Shown: piece after piece, positions 36,047-45,771 of the stretch | Layout of the letters: each line of letters starts with the position of its first letter | Numbering within the stretch: position 1 is the first letter of the stretch | NCBI RefSeq assembly: GCF_020497125.1 | Contig: NC_059072.1 | Span: 277,308,045-277,372,044, forward strand | DNA: 64,000 nt | Direction of reading: 5' to 3' | Source: Mauremys mutica | Lineage: Eukaryota; Chordata; Testudines; Geoemydidae | Translations under genes and position numbers: made by a program | The notes under the pieces: generated by a model | What the model saw: the letters and a program-made list of their open reading frames with translations, nothing else | What the model was told of the DNA's origin: nothing | The model's database searches: none

Positions 36047-36553
36047 CGCATCATCAAGGATTTACAACCTATCCTTAAAGATGATCCCTCACTCTCACAG
36101 ATCTTGGGAGACAGGCCAGTCCTCGCTTATAGACAGCCTCCCAACCTGAAGCAAATACTCACCAGCAACCGCACACCATACAACATAAACACTAACCCAG
36201 GAACCTATCCTTGCAACAAAGCCCGATGCCAGCTCTGTCCACATATCCATTCCAGTGACACCATCATAGGACCTAATCACATCAGGCACGCCATCAGGGG
36301 CTCGTACACCTGCACATCTACCAACGTGATATATGCCATCATGTGCCAGCAATGCCCCTCTGCCATGTACATTGGCCAAACTGGACAGTCTCTACGCAAA
36401 AGAATAAATGGACACAAATCTGACATCAGGAATCATAACATTCAAAAACCAGTGGGAGAACACTTCAACCTCTCTAACCACTCAGTGACAGACTTGAAGG
36501 TGGCAATTTTGCAACAAAAACTTCAAAAACAGACTCCAAAGAGAAACTGCTGA
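36047..36553 (+). pseudogene. PLE linker and GIY-YIG endonuclease domain
   Basis: Same reading frame as the RT. The linker carries closely spaced cysteines (CNKARCQLCPHIH) suggestive of the zinc-binding motif of endonuclease-bearing PLEs. The nuclease core follows: VIYAI (36326-36340, the GIY strand), CQQCP, MYIGQTG (YIG at 36368-36376), LRKRINGHKSDI with the catalytic Arg, and PVGEHFNLSNHS with the likely metal-binding Glu. It ends at TGA 36551-36553. All expected active-site positions look intact. The family's role is target nicking for insertion. It is labelled a pseudogene because the stop at 36044 separates it from the RT. Confidence 0.93.
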
Positions 36554-36622
36554 ACTCGAACCACCATTTCATGTTCTCTGTATGTATAAATATCTCCTGT
36601 CTGTGTGTTCCATTCTATGCAT

Positions 36623-36660
36623 CCGAAGAAGTGAGCTGTAGCTCACGAAAGCTCATGCTT
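36623..36660 (+). ncRNA. Hammerhead-ribozyme-like motif in the PLE 3' region
   Basis: CCGAAGA, one extra A, helix II GUGAGC/GCUCAC with loop UGUA, GAAA (36647-36650), then mini-helix GC-UCAU-GC. Compared with the motif at 49486-49523, helix II has an A-U pair in place of G-C, a compensatory double change. The core differs at one base (U4 to C), and the base after the mini-helix is U rather than C. Helix I pairing was not found. Confidence 0.45.
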
Positions 36661-36715
36661 CAATAAATTTGTTAGTCTTTAAGGTGCCACAAGTACTCCT
36701 GTTCTTTTTATGGAC

Positions 36716-39392
36716 AATAGGGTTTCTTTTATCAAAAGGGGTTTGATTAAAGACTAATTTGTAAAGATACAAAGATATTTGTAATTGTATATGAATTTAC
36801 AGTTCAAAGCAAACAATTCAAGTCAGGCTTTTAGCATTCTTTCCCCTAGGCACATGTTCTCTCTCACATGATTTCCTGTCTAGGGGATAGAATCCTGCTA
36901 GTTAGTACTAGCAGAGTTTTCATGCATCATTTGGGGCAGGGAGCGTAAGGTCTGCCCCTCTCCCTGTCACTCCAGGAAGTCACATGGGATTCATTTCCTA
37001 AAATGTTTAAAATTTATGGTTTCTGGTTTGGTTTCTTAAAAAAAAAAGAAGAAAAGAGAAAGAAATGTAAAAGATTTAGACCAAAATGAAAAGAGTCTTT
37101 AAGTACAAAAAGAACAGGAGTACTTGTGGCACCTTAAAGACTAACAAATTTATTTTACGTTAACTTAATTAAGTCAGGTTAATTAACTTGAGTTAAGACC
37201 ACACCTTTTTTTATACTAAAGACAAAGGCATGGAGAGAACTAAACATCTTTATCGGATGAGATTTATTTATTAGTTAATTAGCAAATCTGTTTCTCTATG
37301 CAATATTTGGCATATTATGATTAAAATGTACTGTTCCTAAAAGAGTTTAGAATAATTCAAATTACCTGGGACAATGAAATGTATTTCCTCCACTGGATAA
37401 GGTGGAGGGAAGCAAAATTACAAGACATCTGTGGAAACAGAGGAAAAGAAACTATGGTAGCACATATTCTGGCAAACCTCCCACCACACCTATCTACCTG
37501 CATTGCTTCAATAGTCTATGACTGTACTGTGCATATGCTGACTTTCTCCTGGGGCCAATTTCTCCTCTTTTCACACAATCTTTCCACACCTTTTACTCCT
37601 CTTCCAGCTTCTTGATCTTGTGTATTAGAATTCCAGGACAAAGCTGCACATAGGGAAAATATGTATTGTGGAATTCAGATTTCCTAGTGCAGAATTACAC
37701 CCTTAGGAAACATTCCAGAGGAAGTCAGTTGATGAAAACCTTTTTCTTCCCTATCCTTAAACACAGTCATCCTTCCATTCTGAATGAGATGAAGGGGAAA
37801 ATAAGCTATGCATTGTGTGTGTTATTTAATAAGCATGTGTCTATTACTACCACTTTGATTCAAAATAAAAATAAAAGCTCATTTTCCTGGCCACTAACAA
37901 GCAATTCAATTAATGTTAACTGAGCTGTTGGTGAGATACATTTTGACCTGCAGAAATATGATAGCTGATACTAAAAATACTGTAGCTTCACCAGCACACA
38001 CAGAGAGATAAAATCTCTCACCTCAAAATACAGCATCTGGGTTTCTTATTTCAGACACCGATGAGATTCAAATTTTCAAACTTTGTTATCCCAAAGTAGG
38101 CACTTAATTCTACACTTGGGCTTTATAAAGATATATAATTTTAAGAAATGCTGAGTAGCTATAATTTCTATTTTAATTACTTGGACCAGAGGGTGCTTTT
38201 TGAAAAAAAAGAGTTCAGGAAAGGGGATAAAATATGAATTTAGAAGCCTAACTTTAGGCTGACAAACGCTGAACTCTTTTGGCCAAAAATATAGTAAGTA
38301 GCTGCTGTGTCTTGATTCTAACTCATGCCTTATAGAGTTAAGATCCAATTATGCAAACCTGGGAGTAGGGATAGCTGGTTTATGTCCAAGACCTGCTGAG
38401 ATTCTAAGCTTCACTACAAATACTTCTGCAATTGAACAAATGTTAGTGTCCTGTGTGTAGAAGACAAAATGTAGTTACAGATCAATACACTTGCATTACA
38501 CAGGCATACACATCTGCACACCAAACCAGTAATATGGAATCCAGTCTCAGTGTCCAGTATACATGAGTCTCAGTTATTCTGATATTCCATCTTTCGTGGG
38601 TTGAGAAGTCAAACCACTCACTTCCATTCCATACAGCAGTCAAATTAGCATATCAGCAGTGTTTTAACACGTTCCCTATCTACCTTAGTCTCCACAATTA
38701 TTTATAAAATAATCAAGAGACAAATTACGGTTCCCAACAGTTTCAGACATGTTTGTCACTCAAACAACAAAGCTAGGTTTCAACCCATTAAATGCTGTCA
38801 TAGACGTTGCAAGTCTATTTTTTCAGGGACACTTTAATTATGTGTGTACAACACATGACTATGAATAATATCCAGCAATTAAAATATATATTTTTTTTAT
38901 TTAAAGCACTTTAGAAACATTAATATTCATAAGACCCCATGTGTGCTAGTTAAGAATGGTAATTCCCATCTTACAGAAGGTAAGGTGGAAATTCATTCAG
39001 AGAGGTTAGTAGGATGACTTTCAAAGGTGGGCACTGGAGTATGCATTGAGATTTATTTATCAGGTACTCTTAAAATTGGGATAATTTTCAAAGCTGAGAG
39101 CGGATTGTCCAGGAATTCTGAAAATTAGCCCATGCTTTGGCTGCCTATACTGGGAGTTCTGATCCTAGCTGCTCATACTTTGGGATTTTCAAGGGGCAAC
39201 TGTCACATTAGGGTAAGGTACAGTTTTCACCAGTTTAAAAATAAAAGTGTGTTTCTGCACAGCTCTTAGGTCTTAGTACTCAGTTGGCAGCCAGGAAGGG
39301 ACTATATGGTGATTACTAGATAATAGGAAGAACACAGACTCAGGAAAAATGCAATTTAACAGAAAAATGAAAATACTGTTTAGATTAGTATC
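36716..39392. other. No gene recognised apart from a PLE tail fragment
   Basis: AT-rich DNA. The only assigned feature is the fragment at 37108-37155. Confidence 0.55.
37108..37155 (-). mobile_element. Penelope-like tail fragment (type a)
   Basis: AAAAAGAACAGGAGTACTTG, then GGCACCTTAAAGACTAACAA and TTTATT is the reverse complement of the 36.66-36.71 kb tail. It is cut just before the hammerhead-like motif. It lies about 400 bp from the end of the PLE body in the opposite orientation. Confidence 0.88.
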
Positions 39393-39600
39393 TATTGTTT
39401 CATAGATTGATTCATAATAAAGTGAGAAGGGACCATTGTGATCATGTCCTCTGACCTGCTGAATAATACAGGCCATAGAACTTGCCTGATTTAATTCTGT
39501 TTGAACTAGGGAAGATGTTTTTGAAAAACAATACAACTTGCTTTATAATTGTCAGTGATGGAGAATGTACCACAACTCGTAGTAAGCTGGGAAGAAGAAT
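39393..39600 (-). mobile_element. CR1-like 3' fragment of an older family
   Basis: TTCATAGATTGATTCATAAT, GAGAAGGGACCATTGTGATC, then CAGGCCATAGAACTTGCC on the plus strand is a recurrent sauropsid repeat 3' region, read here as the minus-strand copy ending in a (TATGAAT)-like tail. It continues with TTGTCAGTGATGGAGAATGT. The family name is uncertain. Confidence 0.55.
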
Positions 39601-39759
39601 TTAATTTAAAAAATTTGAATAATATTTGGGATTTTTTAAAGACCACCGCTACATATCCAAAAAGGCCCCAAACCCAATATTGAGGTAAAAGGCAGTATTG
39701 TTTAAAAAAATAGCCTTGTTTATAGGGCAAGTGGGGTCAGCTATAAAAAATAATGTAGA

Positions 39760-41080
39760 ACAAATAGAAAAAAGGGGAATTTGGTAGTAATGAATATAAA
39801 TCAGAAGGTAGGAATTGTAGAAAATTGATAAGGGAAACACAGAGATACAAGGAGAGAGCTATGGCCAGCAGGACAATAAGAAGGTGTTTAAGTATACTAG
39901 GAACAAAAATAATCCTAAGTATTAGTCCATTGTTAGATGGAAACGGTAGAATTATCAATAATAATGCAGAAAAGGCAGAAGTGTTCAATAAATATTTCTT
40001 TTCTGAATTTGGGGAAAAAAATCAGATGTATTCATATATGATAACACACTTTCCATTCCCGTAGTATGTTATGAGGAAATTAAGCAGCACCTACTAAAGT
40101 TAAACATTTTTAAAATCAGCAGGTCAAGATAACTTGCATCCAAGAGTTTTAAAAGAGCTGGCTGAGAAGCTTGCTGGACTGTTAATGTTGATTGTCAAGA
40201 AGTTTTGGAACACCTGGGAAGTTCCAGAAGGCTGGAAGAAAGTTAATGTTGTGTCAATAGTTAAAAAGGGTAAATGGGATGACCCAGTAATTATAGGCCT
40301 GTTAGTCTTACAATCCTGACCAAGATAATGAAGAGACTGATATGGGACTTGAGCAATAAAGAATTGAATAAGGGTAATATAATTAATGCAAATCAACATG
40401 GGTTTATGAAAAATGTGTCTTGTTAAAGAGGGATAGCTCAGTGGTTTGAGTATTAGCTTGCTAAACCCAGGGTTGTGAGCTCAATTCTAGAGAGGGCCAT
40501 CTGGGGCAAAAATCTGTCTGGGGATTGGTCCTGCTTTGAGCAGCGGGTTGGACCTGCTTTGAGCAGGGGGTTGGACTAGATGACGGCCTGAGGTCCCTTC
40601 CAACCCTGGTATTCTATGAACTTCTTTTTTTTAAAATGAGATAAGTTTGGTTGATAAATAGTGTTGATGTAATGTTCTGAGACTTCTATAAGACATTTAA
40701 CTTGGTACTGCATGACATTTTGGTTAAAAAAAAACAAAAAAAGATATGAAATTAACATGACACTCATTAAATGGATTCAAAGATTGCTAACTAATATGTC
40801 ACAAAATGCAACTGTAAATAGGGAATCATCACCACAAAATTGTGTTTCTAGTGGGGTCCACAGGGATCAGTTCTTGACCCTATGCTATTAAACATTTATA
40901 TTAATGAGCTGGAAGAAAACAAAAAATCATCATTGATAAAGTTTGCAGATGACACAAACATTGGGGAAGTGGTAAATAATGAAAAGGGAAGGCCACTGAT
41001 ACAGGGCGATCTTAATCATTTGGTAAGATGGGTGCAAGCAAACAATGAGTTTTAATATGGCTAATTGCATACCTTCTAGG
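39760..41080 (+). mobile_element. Old CR1 LINE fragment, split by a SINE
   Basis: The plus strand shows the linker before RT (DGNGRIINNNAEKAEVFNKY, then FFSEFGEK). RT blocks follow (HPRVLKELAEKLAGLL, VPEGWKKVNVVSIVKKGKWD, NQHGFMKNVSC), then the FADDTNIGEVVNNEKGR catalytic box near 40945 and LNHLVRWVQANNEF. A SINE interrupts it at 40428-40619. Many stops and frameshifts show it is old. It ends where a minus-strand CR1-like fragment begins at about 41084. Confidence 0.82.
40428..40619 (+). mobile_element. tRNA-derived SINE with an internal 23-bp tandem duplication
   Basis: A box GGATAGCTCAGTGGTTTGAG, B box GTGAGCTCAATTC, the GGGCAAAAATCTG body segment and a CR1-like end (GAGGTCCCTTCCAACCCTGG, then TATTCTATGA). 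The block CCTGCTTTGAGCAGSGGGTTGGA is present twice back to back (40530-40552 and 40553-40575, one mismatch). It is inserted in the older CR1. Confidence 0.92.
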
Positions 41081-41083
41081 AAC

Positions 41084-41335
41084 ATACACAAGAGGAGACT
41101 CTGCCTATAGACTGATCAAGTCACCCCTTCACTTTCTCTTTGATAAGTTAAACAGATTGAACTTGAGTCTTTCACTATAAAGGAATATTTTCCAGTCCTT
41201 TAATCATTCTCATGACTTTTCTCTAAATACTCTCCAATTTTTCTACATTCTTGTATGGACACCAGAAGCAGATACAGTATTCCACTTGTGGGCTTACCAA
41301 TGATAAACACAAGGATAAAATAACCTCACTAGTTC
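41084..41335 (-). mobile_element. Old CR1/L3-like fragment
   Basis: The minus strand carries the segment equivalent to YTGLQGLVSLKHVLIP-type sequence seen in old CR1 C-termini: plus-strand CTCCAATTTTTCTACATTCT and CAGTATTCCACTTGTGGGCT are typical of antisense copies. Borders are approximate. It lies between the plus-strand CR1 and the truncated end of the DIRS-type element. Confidence 0.6.
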
Positions 41336-41339
41336 AGGT

Positions 41340-41800
41340 ATTTGCCTGTTTATATAGCCATGTGGAAGTAAGGGTCTTTCAAGTTGAGTGCAGAGTATTA
41401 ATCATTGGGATACAGAGACAGGATAATAGAAGCTAGAGTGTCCATGCCAATTTGTACAGGTCTTTCAGATCCAAAATATGTCTTAGGACTCCCTTGGATT
41501 TTGAATTAAGAAAACAATGGGAAAAGAATCTCTTTCCCCTATCTGAGGAGGTACTTCTTCTATGGCACCCAGTTGTAAAAGAGACAGTGGTTTTTGGATA
41601 AAAACTGTCTTGTGAGAATGGTCCCTGAAAAAGAATGGGGAAGGGCAGTGGGTTCCACACACAGTGCTTAGGACCCAGAAATCCATTGTAATAGGGGTCC
41701 AAGCACTTTGGAAGTGGGATAACCTGTTGCCAAAGGGAAGTATAGCACAAATTAAATCATGACACAATGGTTCGCTGTCCTTAACTAAGAAGTAAATAGG
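41340..41800 (-). pseudogene. DIRS-type RT, N-terminal fragment
   Basis: In two minus-strand frames: LLQLGAIEEVPPQIGERDSF and FPIVFLIQNP (41.5 kb), LRHILDLKDLYKLAWTL, then SLDLKDPYFHMAI-like codons near 41.34-41.40 kb. The LDLKD.YFH.I block is RT motif A of DIRS/LTR-type enzymes. The YxDD region is absent because the element stops at about 41336. Frameshifts separate the pieces. Confidence 0.75.
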
Positions 41801-42213
41801 CATTCACTCAGGCCAGGGCTTTATAAAGCCACACACAAGCGACCAGGGAGCTTTGCGAACAGGGGCTGCTAACAGGGAGTTTCGCAAGGGAGTTCTCCAG
41901 GTGAAGGAGGAGCTAATACAGCATCTGTGGGGTAAGTGACTGTCTGTAGTGTGTGTTTGTTTGTGTTTGGGGGTTACTTGCTGTGTGCTGAGCTTGTGTT
42001 TGTCAGTCTGTTTGTTTGGTTGGTTGTTTGAGGGACCGTGTGCTCTGGCTGGCAGTTGGAGGCAGGTTTGAAAGCTCGAAGCCTCTGGTAATTGGCTGAG
42101 CCTTAATCAGTGGGCAGGGCATTCACTCAGGCCAGGGCTTTATAAAGCCGCGCACAAGCGACCAGGGAGCTTTGTGACCAGGGGCTGCTAACAGGGAGTT
42201 TCGCAAGGGAGTT
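41801..42213 (+). promoter_or_regulatory. CR1 5' UTR with two copies of a ~94-bp promoter-like monomer
   Basis: CATTCACTCAGGCCAGGGCT followed by TTATAAAGCC begins at 41801 and again at 42120. The copies share about 94 bp (41801-41894 and 42120-42213) with few differences and lie 319 bp apart. Each carries CTTTATAAAG, a TATA-like block. A perfect splice-donor-like GGTAAGT (41931-41937) lies between them. Tandem 5' monomers are a known way for LINEs to keep an internal promoter. Promoter function here is inference. Confidence 0.7.
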
Positions 42214-42349
42214 TAGAAGGGGAGTGGGAAGGGAGCGGGAGTCCCTCGCCAGCCCTAACCCCTTCCCTGTGGTCCCCCCTAAAACCCATAAACCGAACCA
42301 CATTTCAAAGCTCCCTTCTGTAAACCACCCTTCCATTAACTAGGAGACA

Positions 42350-42934
42350 ATGCAGGCAGAAGCCCAGCAGCAGAGTGGGGGCTATCCAGTTTATTGCACT
42401 GAGTGTTGCATGTATGATTACCTGCCCTGTGGGCGGGTGGCGTATGTGTGCAGTCGGTGCAAGGAGCTCCTGGCCCTCAGAGACCATGAACGGGCTTTGG
42501 AGGCCAGAGTGGTGGAACTGGAGGAGCTATGAGAGGCAGAGAGGTATGTTGATGAGGCTTTCCGGGACACTGTAGAATTGTCCCACCTCCGCTCAGACAG
42601 CTCCTGTGCTGTTGAGGAGGAAGAACGGCCCAGGGAAGTAGAGCAGTCAATGGGAGCAGAGGGAAACCTTCCCGTAGTCGGGACCCTCCTTCCAGATCAT
42701 GCTGGGGATGCCTCTTGCACTGAGGTTGCCTCTCCAGGGGAGGGAACTCCAGTTTCTAGGAAAAGGCAGGTGTTAGTAATGGAAGATTCGATCATTAGAA
42801 ACATAGATAGCTGGGTTTGTGATGACCGGGAGAAGCATATGGTGATTTGCCTGCCTGGTGCGAAGGTTGCGGATCTCTCGAGGCATCTAGATAGACTTAT
42901 AGTCAGGAGCAGAGGACTGAAAAGTATAATGTAA
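42350..42934 (+). pseudogene. CR1 ORF1 (zinc-finger-like motif plus truncated SGNH esterase)
   Basis: Starts MQAEAQQQSGGYPVY. A Cys-rich N-terminal motif (CTECC ... PCG ... CSRCKE) resembles the zinc/PHD-like motif of CR1 ORF1, followed by a Glu-rich helical stretch. The C-terminal part (VLVMEDSIIRNIDSW, ICLPGAKVADLSRHLDRL) corresponds to the first blocks of the SGNH esterase of CR1 ORF1. The usual GDS nucleophile block reads EDS here, and the later GTND and DxxH blocks are absent. A TGA at 42530-42532 interrupts the frame; the same frame continues to TAA at 42932. The ORF1 product binds RNA in related LINEs. Confidence 0.85.
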
Positions 42935-42999
42935 GGGCCGGATCAGATGATAAACAGTCACATAAAAAAGAAACTGGCACATCAGAAAAAGGCAGGCTA

Positions 43000-45771
43000 A
43001 TAAACAGGGACAAGTTTTTAAAGTGCTTGTACACAAATGCCAGAAGTCTAAATAATAAGATGGGTGAACTAGAGTGCCTTGTGATAAAGGAGGATATAGA
43101 TATAATAGGCATCACAGAAACCTGGTGGACTGAGAGCAATCAATGGGACACAATCATTCCGAGGTACAAAATATATCGGAAGGACAGAACAGGCCGTGCA
43201 GGGGGAGGAGTGGCACTATATGTGAAAGAAAGTGTAGATTCAAATGAAGTAAAAATCTTAAGCGAATCCACATGTTCCATAGAGTCTCTATGGATAGAAA
43301 TTTCATGCTCTAGTAAAAATATAACATTAGGGATCTATTATCGACCACCTGACCAGGACAGTAATAGTGATGATGAAATGCTAAGGGAAATTAGAGAGGC
43401 TATCAAAATTAAGAACCCAATAATAGTGGGGGATTTCAATTATCCCCATATTGACTGGGAACATTTCATTTCAGGACGAAATGCAGAGATAAAATTTCTC
43501 GATACTTTAAATGACTGCTTCATGGAGCAGCTGGTACGGGAACCCACAAGGGGAGAGGCAACTCTAGATTTAATCCTGAGTGGAGCGCAGGAGCTGGTCC
43601 AAGAGGTAACTATAGCAGGACCGCTTGGAAATAGTGACCATAATACAATAGCATTCAACATCCCTGTGGTGGGAAGAACACCTCAACTGCCCAACACTGT
43701 GGCATTTAATTTCAAAAGGGGGAACTATAAAAAAATGAGGGGGTTAGTTAGACAAAAGTTAAAAGGTACAGTGACTAAAGTGAAATCCCTTCAAGCTGCA
43801 TGGGCGCTTTTTAAAGACACCATAATAGAGGCCCAACTTCAATGTATACCCCAAATTAAGAAAAACAGTAAAAGAACTAAAAAAGAGCCACCGTGGCTTA
43901 ACAACCATGTAAAAGAAGCAGTGAGAGATAAAAAGACTTCCTTTAAAAAGCGGAAGTCAAATCCTAGTGAGGCAAATAGAAAGGAGCACAAACACAGCCA
44001 ACTTAAGTGCAAGAGTGTAATAAGAAAAGCCAAAGAGGAGTTTGAAGAACGGCTAGCCAAAAACTCTAAAGGTAATAACAAAATGTTTTTTAAGTACATC
44101 AGAAGCAGGAATCCTGCTAAACAACCAGTGGGGCCCCTTGATGATCAAAATTCAAAAGGAGCGCTTAAAGAGGATAAAGTCATTGCGGAGAAACTAAATG
44201 GATTCTTTGCTTCAGTCTTCACGGCTGAGGATGTTAGGGAGATTCCCAAACCGGAGCTGGCTTTTGTAGGTGACAAATCTGAGGAACTGTCACAGATTGA
44301 AGTGTCACTAGAGTAGGTTTTGGAATTAATTGATAAACTCAACATTAACAAGTCACCGGGACCAGATGGCATTCACCCAAGAGTTCTGAAAGAACTCAAA
44401 TGTGAAGTTGCGGAACTATTAACTAAGGTTTGTAACCTGTCCTTTAAATCAGTTTTGGTACCCAATGACTGGAAGTTAGCTAATGTAACGCCAATATTTA
44501 AAAAGGGCTCTAGGGGTGATCCCGGCAATTACAGACCGGTAAGTCTAACGTCGGTACCGGGCAAATTAGTTGAAACAATAGTAAAGAATAAAATTGTCAG
44601 ACACATAGAAAAACATAAACTGTTGAGCAATAGTCAACATGGTTTCTGTAAGGGAAATCGTGTTTTACTAATCTATTAGAGTTCTTTGAAGGGGTCAACA
44701 AACATGTGGACAAAGGGGATCCGGTGGACATAGTGTACTTAGATTTCCAGAAAGCCTTTGACAAGGTCCCTCACCAAAGGCTCTTACGTAAACTAAGCTG
44801 TCATGGGATAAAAGGGAAGGTCCTTTCATGGATTGAGAACTGGTTAAAGGACAGGGAACAAAGGGTAGGAATTAATGGTAAATTCTCAGAATGGAGAGGG
44901 GTAACTAGTGGTGTTCCCCAAGGGTCAGTCCTCGGACCAATCCTATTCAACTTATTCATAAATGATCTGGAGAAAGGGGTAAACAGTGAGGTGGCTAAGT
45001 TTGTAGATGATACTAAACTACTCAAGATAGTTAAGACCAAAGCAGATTGTAAAGAACTTCAAAAAGATCTCACAAAACTAAGTGATTGGGCAACAAAATG
45101 GCAAATGAAATTTAATGTGGATAAATGTAAAGTAATGCACGTTGGAAAAAATAACCCCAACTATACATACAACATGATGGGGGCTAATTTAGCTACAACG
45201 AGTCAGGAAAAAGATCTTGGAGTCATCGTGGATAGTTCTCTGAAGATGTCCATGCAGTGTGCAGAGGCGGTCAAAAAAGCAAACAGGATGTTAGGAATCA
45301 TTAAAAAGGGGATAGAAAATAAGACTGAGAATATATTATTGCCCTTATGTAAATCCATGGTACGCCCACATCTCAAATACTGTGTACAGATGTGGTCTCC
45401 TCACCTCAAAAAAGATATTCTAGCACTAGAAAAGGTTCAGAAAAGGGCAACTAAAATGATTAGGGGTTTAGAGAGGGTCCCATACGAGGAAAGATTAAAG
45501 AGGCTAGGACTCTTCAGCTTGGAAAAGAGAAGACTAAGGGGGGATATGATAGAGGTATATAAAATCATGAGTGATGTTGAGAACTAGGGGTCACCAAATG
45601 AAATTAATAGGCAGCAGGTTTAAAACAAATAAAAGGAAGTTCTTCTTCACGCAGCGCACAGTCAACTTGTGGAACTCCTTACCTGAGGAGGTTGTGAAGG
45701 CTAGGACTATAACAATGTTTAAAAGGGGACTGGATAAATTCATGGTGGCTAAGTCCATAAATGGCTATTAG
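43000..45771 (+). pseudogene. CR1 ORF2 (endonuclease and reverse transcriptase), copy B
   Basis: Endonuclease: NARSLNNKM, ITETWW, GVALYVKES, GIYYRPPDQDS, VGDFNYPHIDW and GNSDHNTIAF, all catalytic blocks intact. RT: SPGPDGIHPRVLKEL, LANVTPIFKKGSRGDPGNYR, YLDFQKAFDKVPHQRL, TSGVPQGSVLGP, and the catalytic box KFVDDTKLL (copy A has FADD). Lesions: TAG at 44314-44316, a 1-bp loss near 44650, and a 44-bp deletion near 45580-45585 with AGAA microhomology at its ends. The C-terminal region ([17 protein letters not shown], [11 protein letters not shown]) ends at TAG 45769-45771. The frame probably opens just upstream of 43027. Confidence 0.95.

Larger units (their letters stand above)
35118..36712 (+). 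mobile_element. Penelope-like element (PLE), 5'-truncated, with complete 3' end
   Basis: PLEs are retroelements that join a telomerase-related RT to a GIY-YIG endonuclease. This copy keeps most of the RT, the linker, the endonuclease, a 3' UTR and a tail ending near ACAAGTACTCCTGTTCTTTT. The RT N-terminal part is missing, and the left edge shows an AGTTATGG triplet repeat (about 35119-35146). The same tail (type a) recurs at 37108 and 49436 on the minus strand. Exact flanking duplications were not found. Confidence 0.95.

Noticed and set aside
41243..42336. Minus-strand 69-codon frame in the CR1 5' UTR and nearby frames
   Set aside because: The 42127-42336 frame is antisense to the CR1 monomer and has no domain; only the 41433-41803 minus-strand frames match an RT and are kept.
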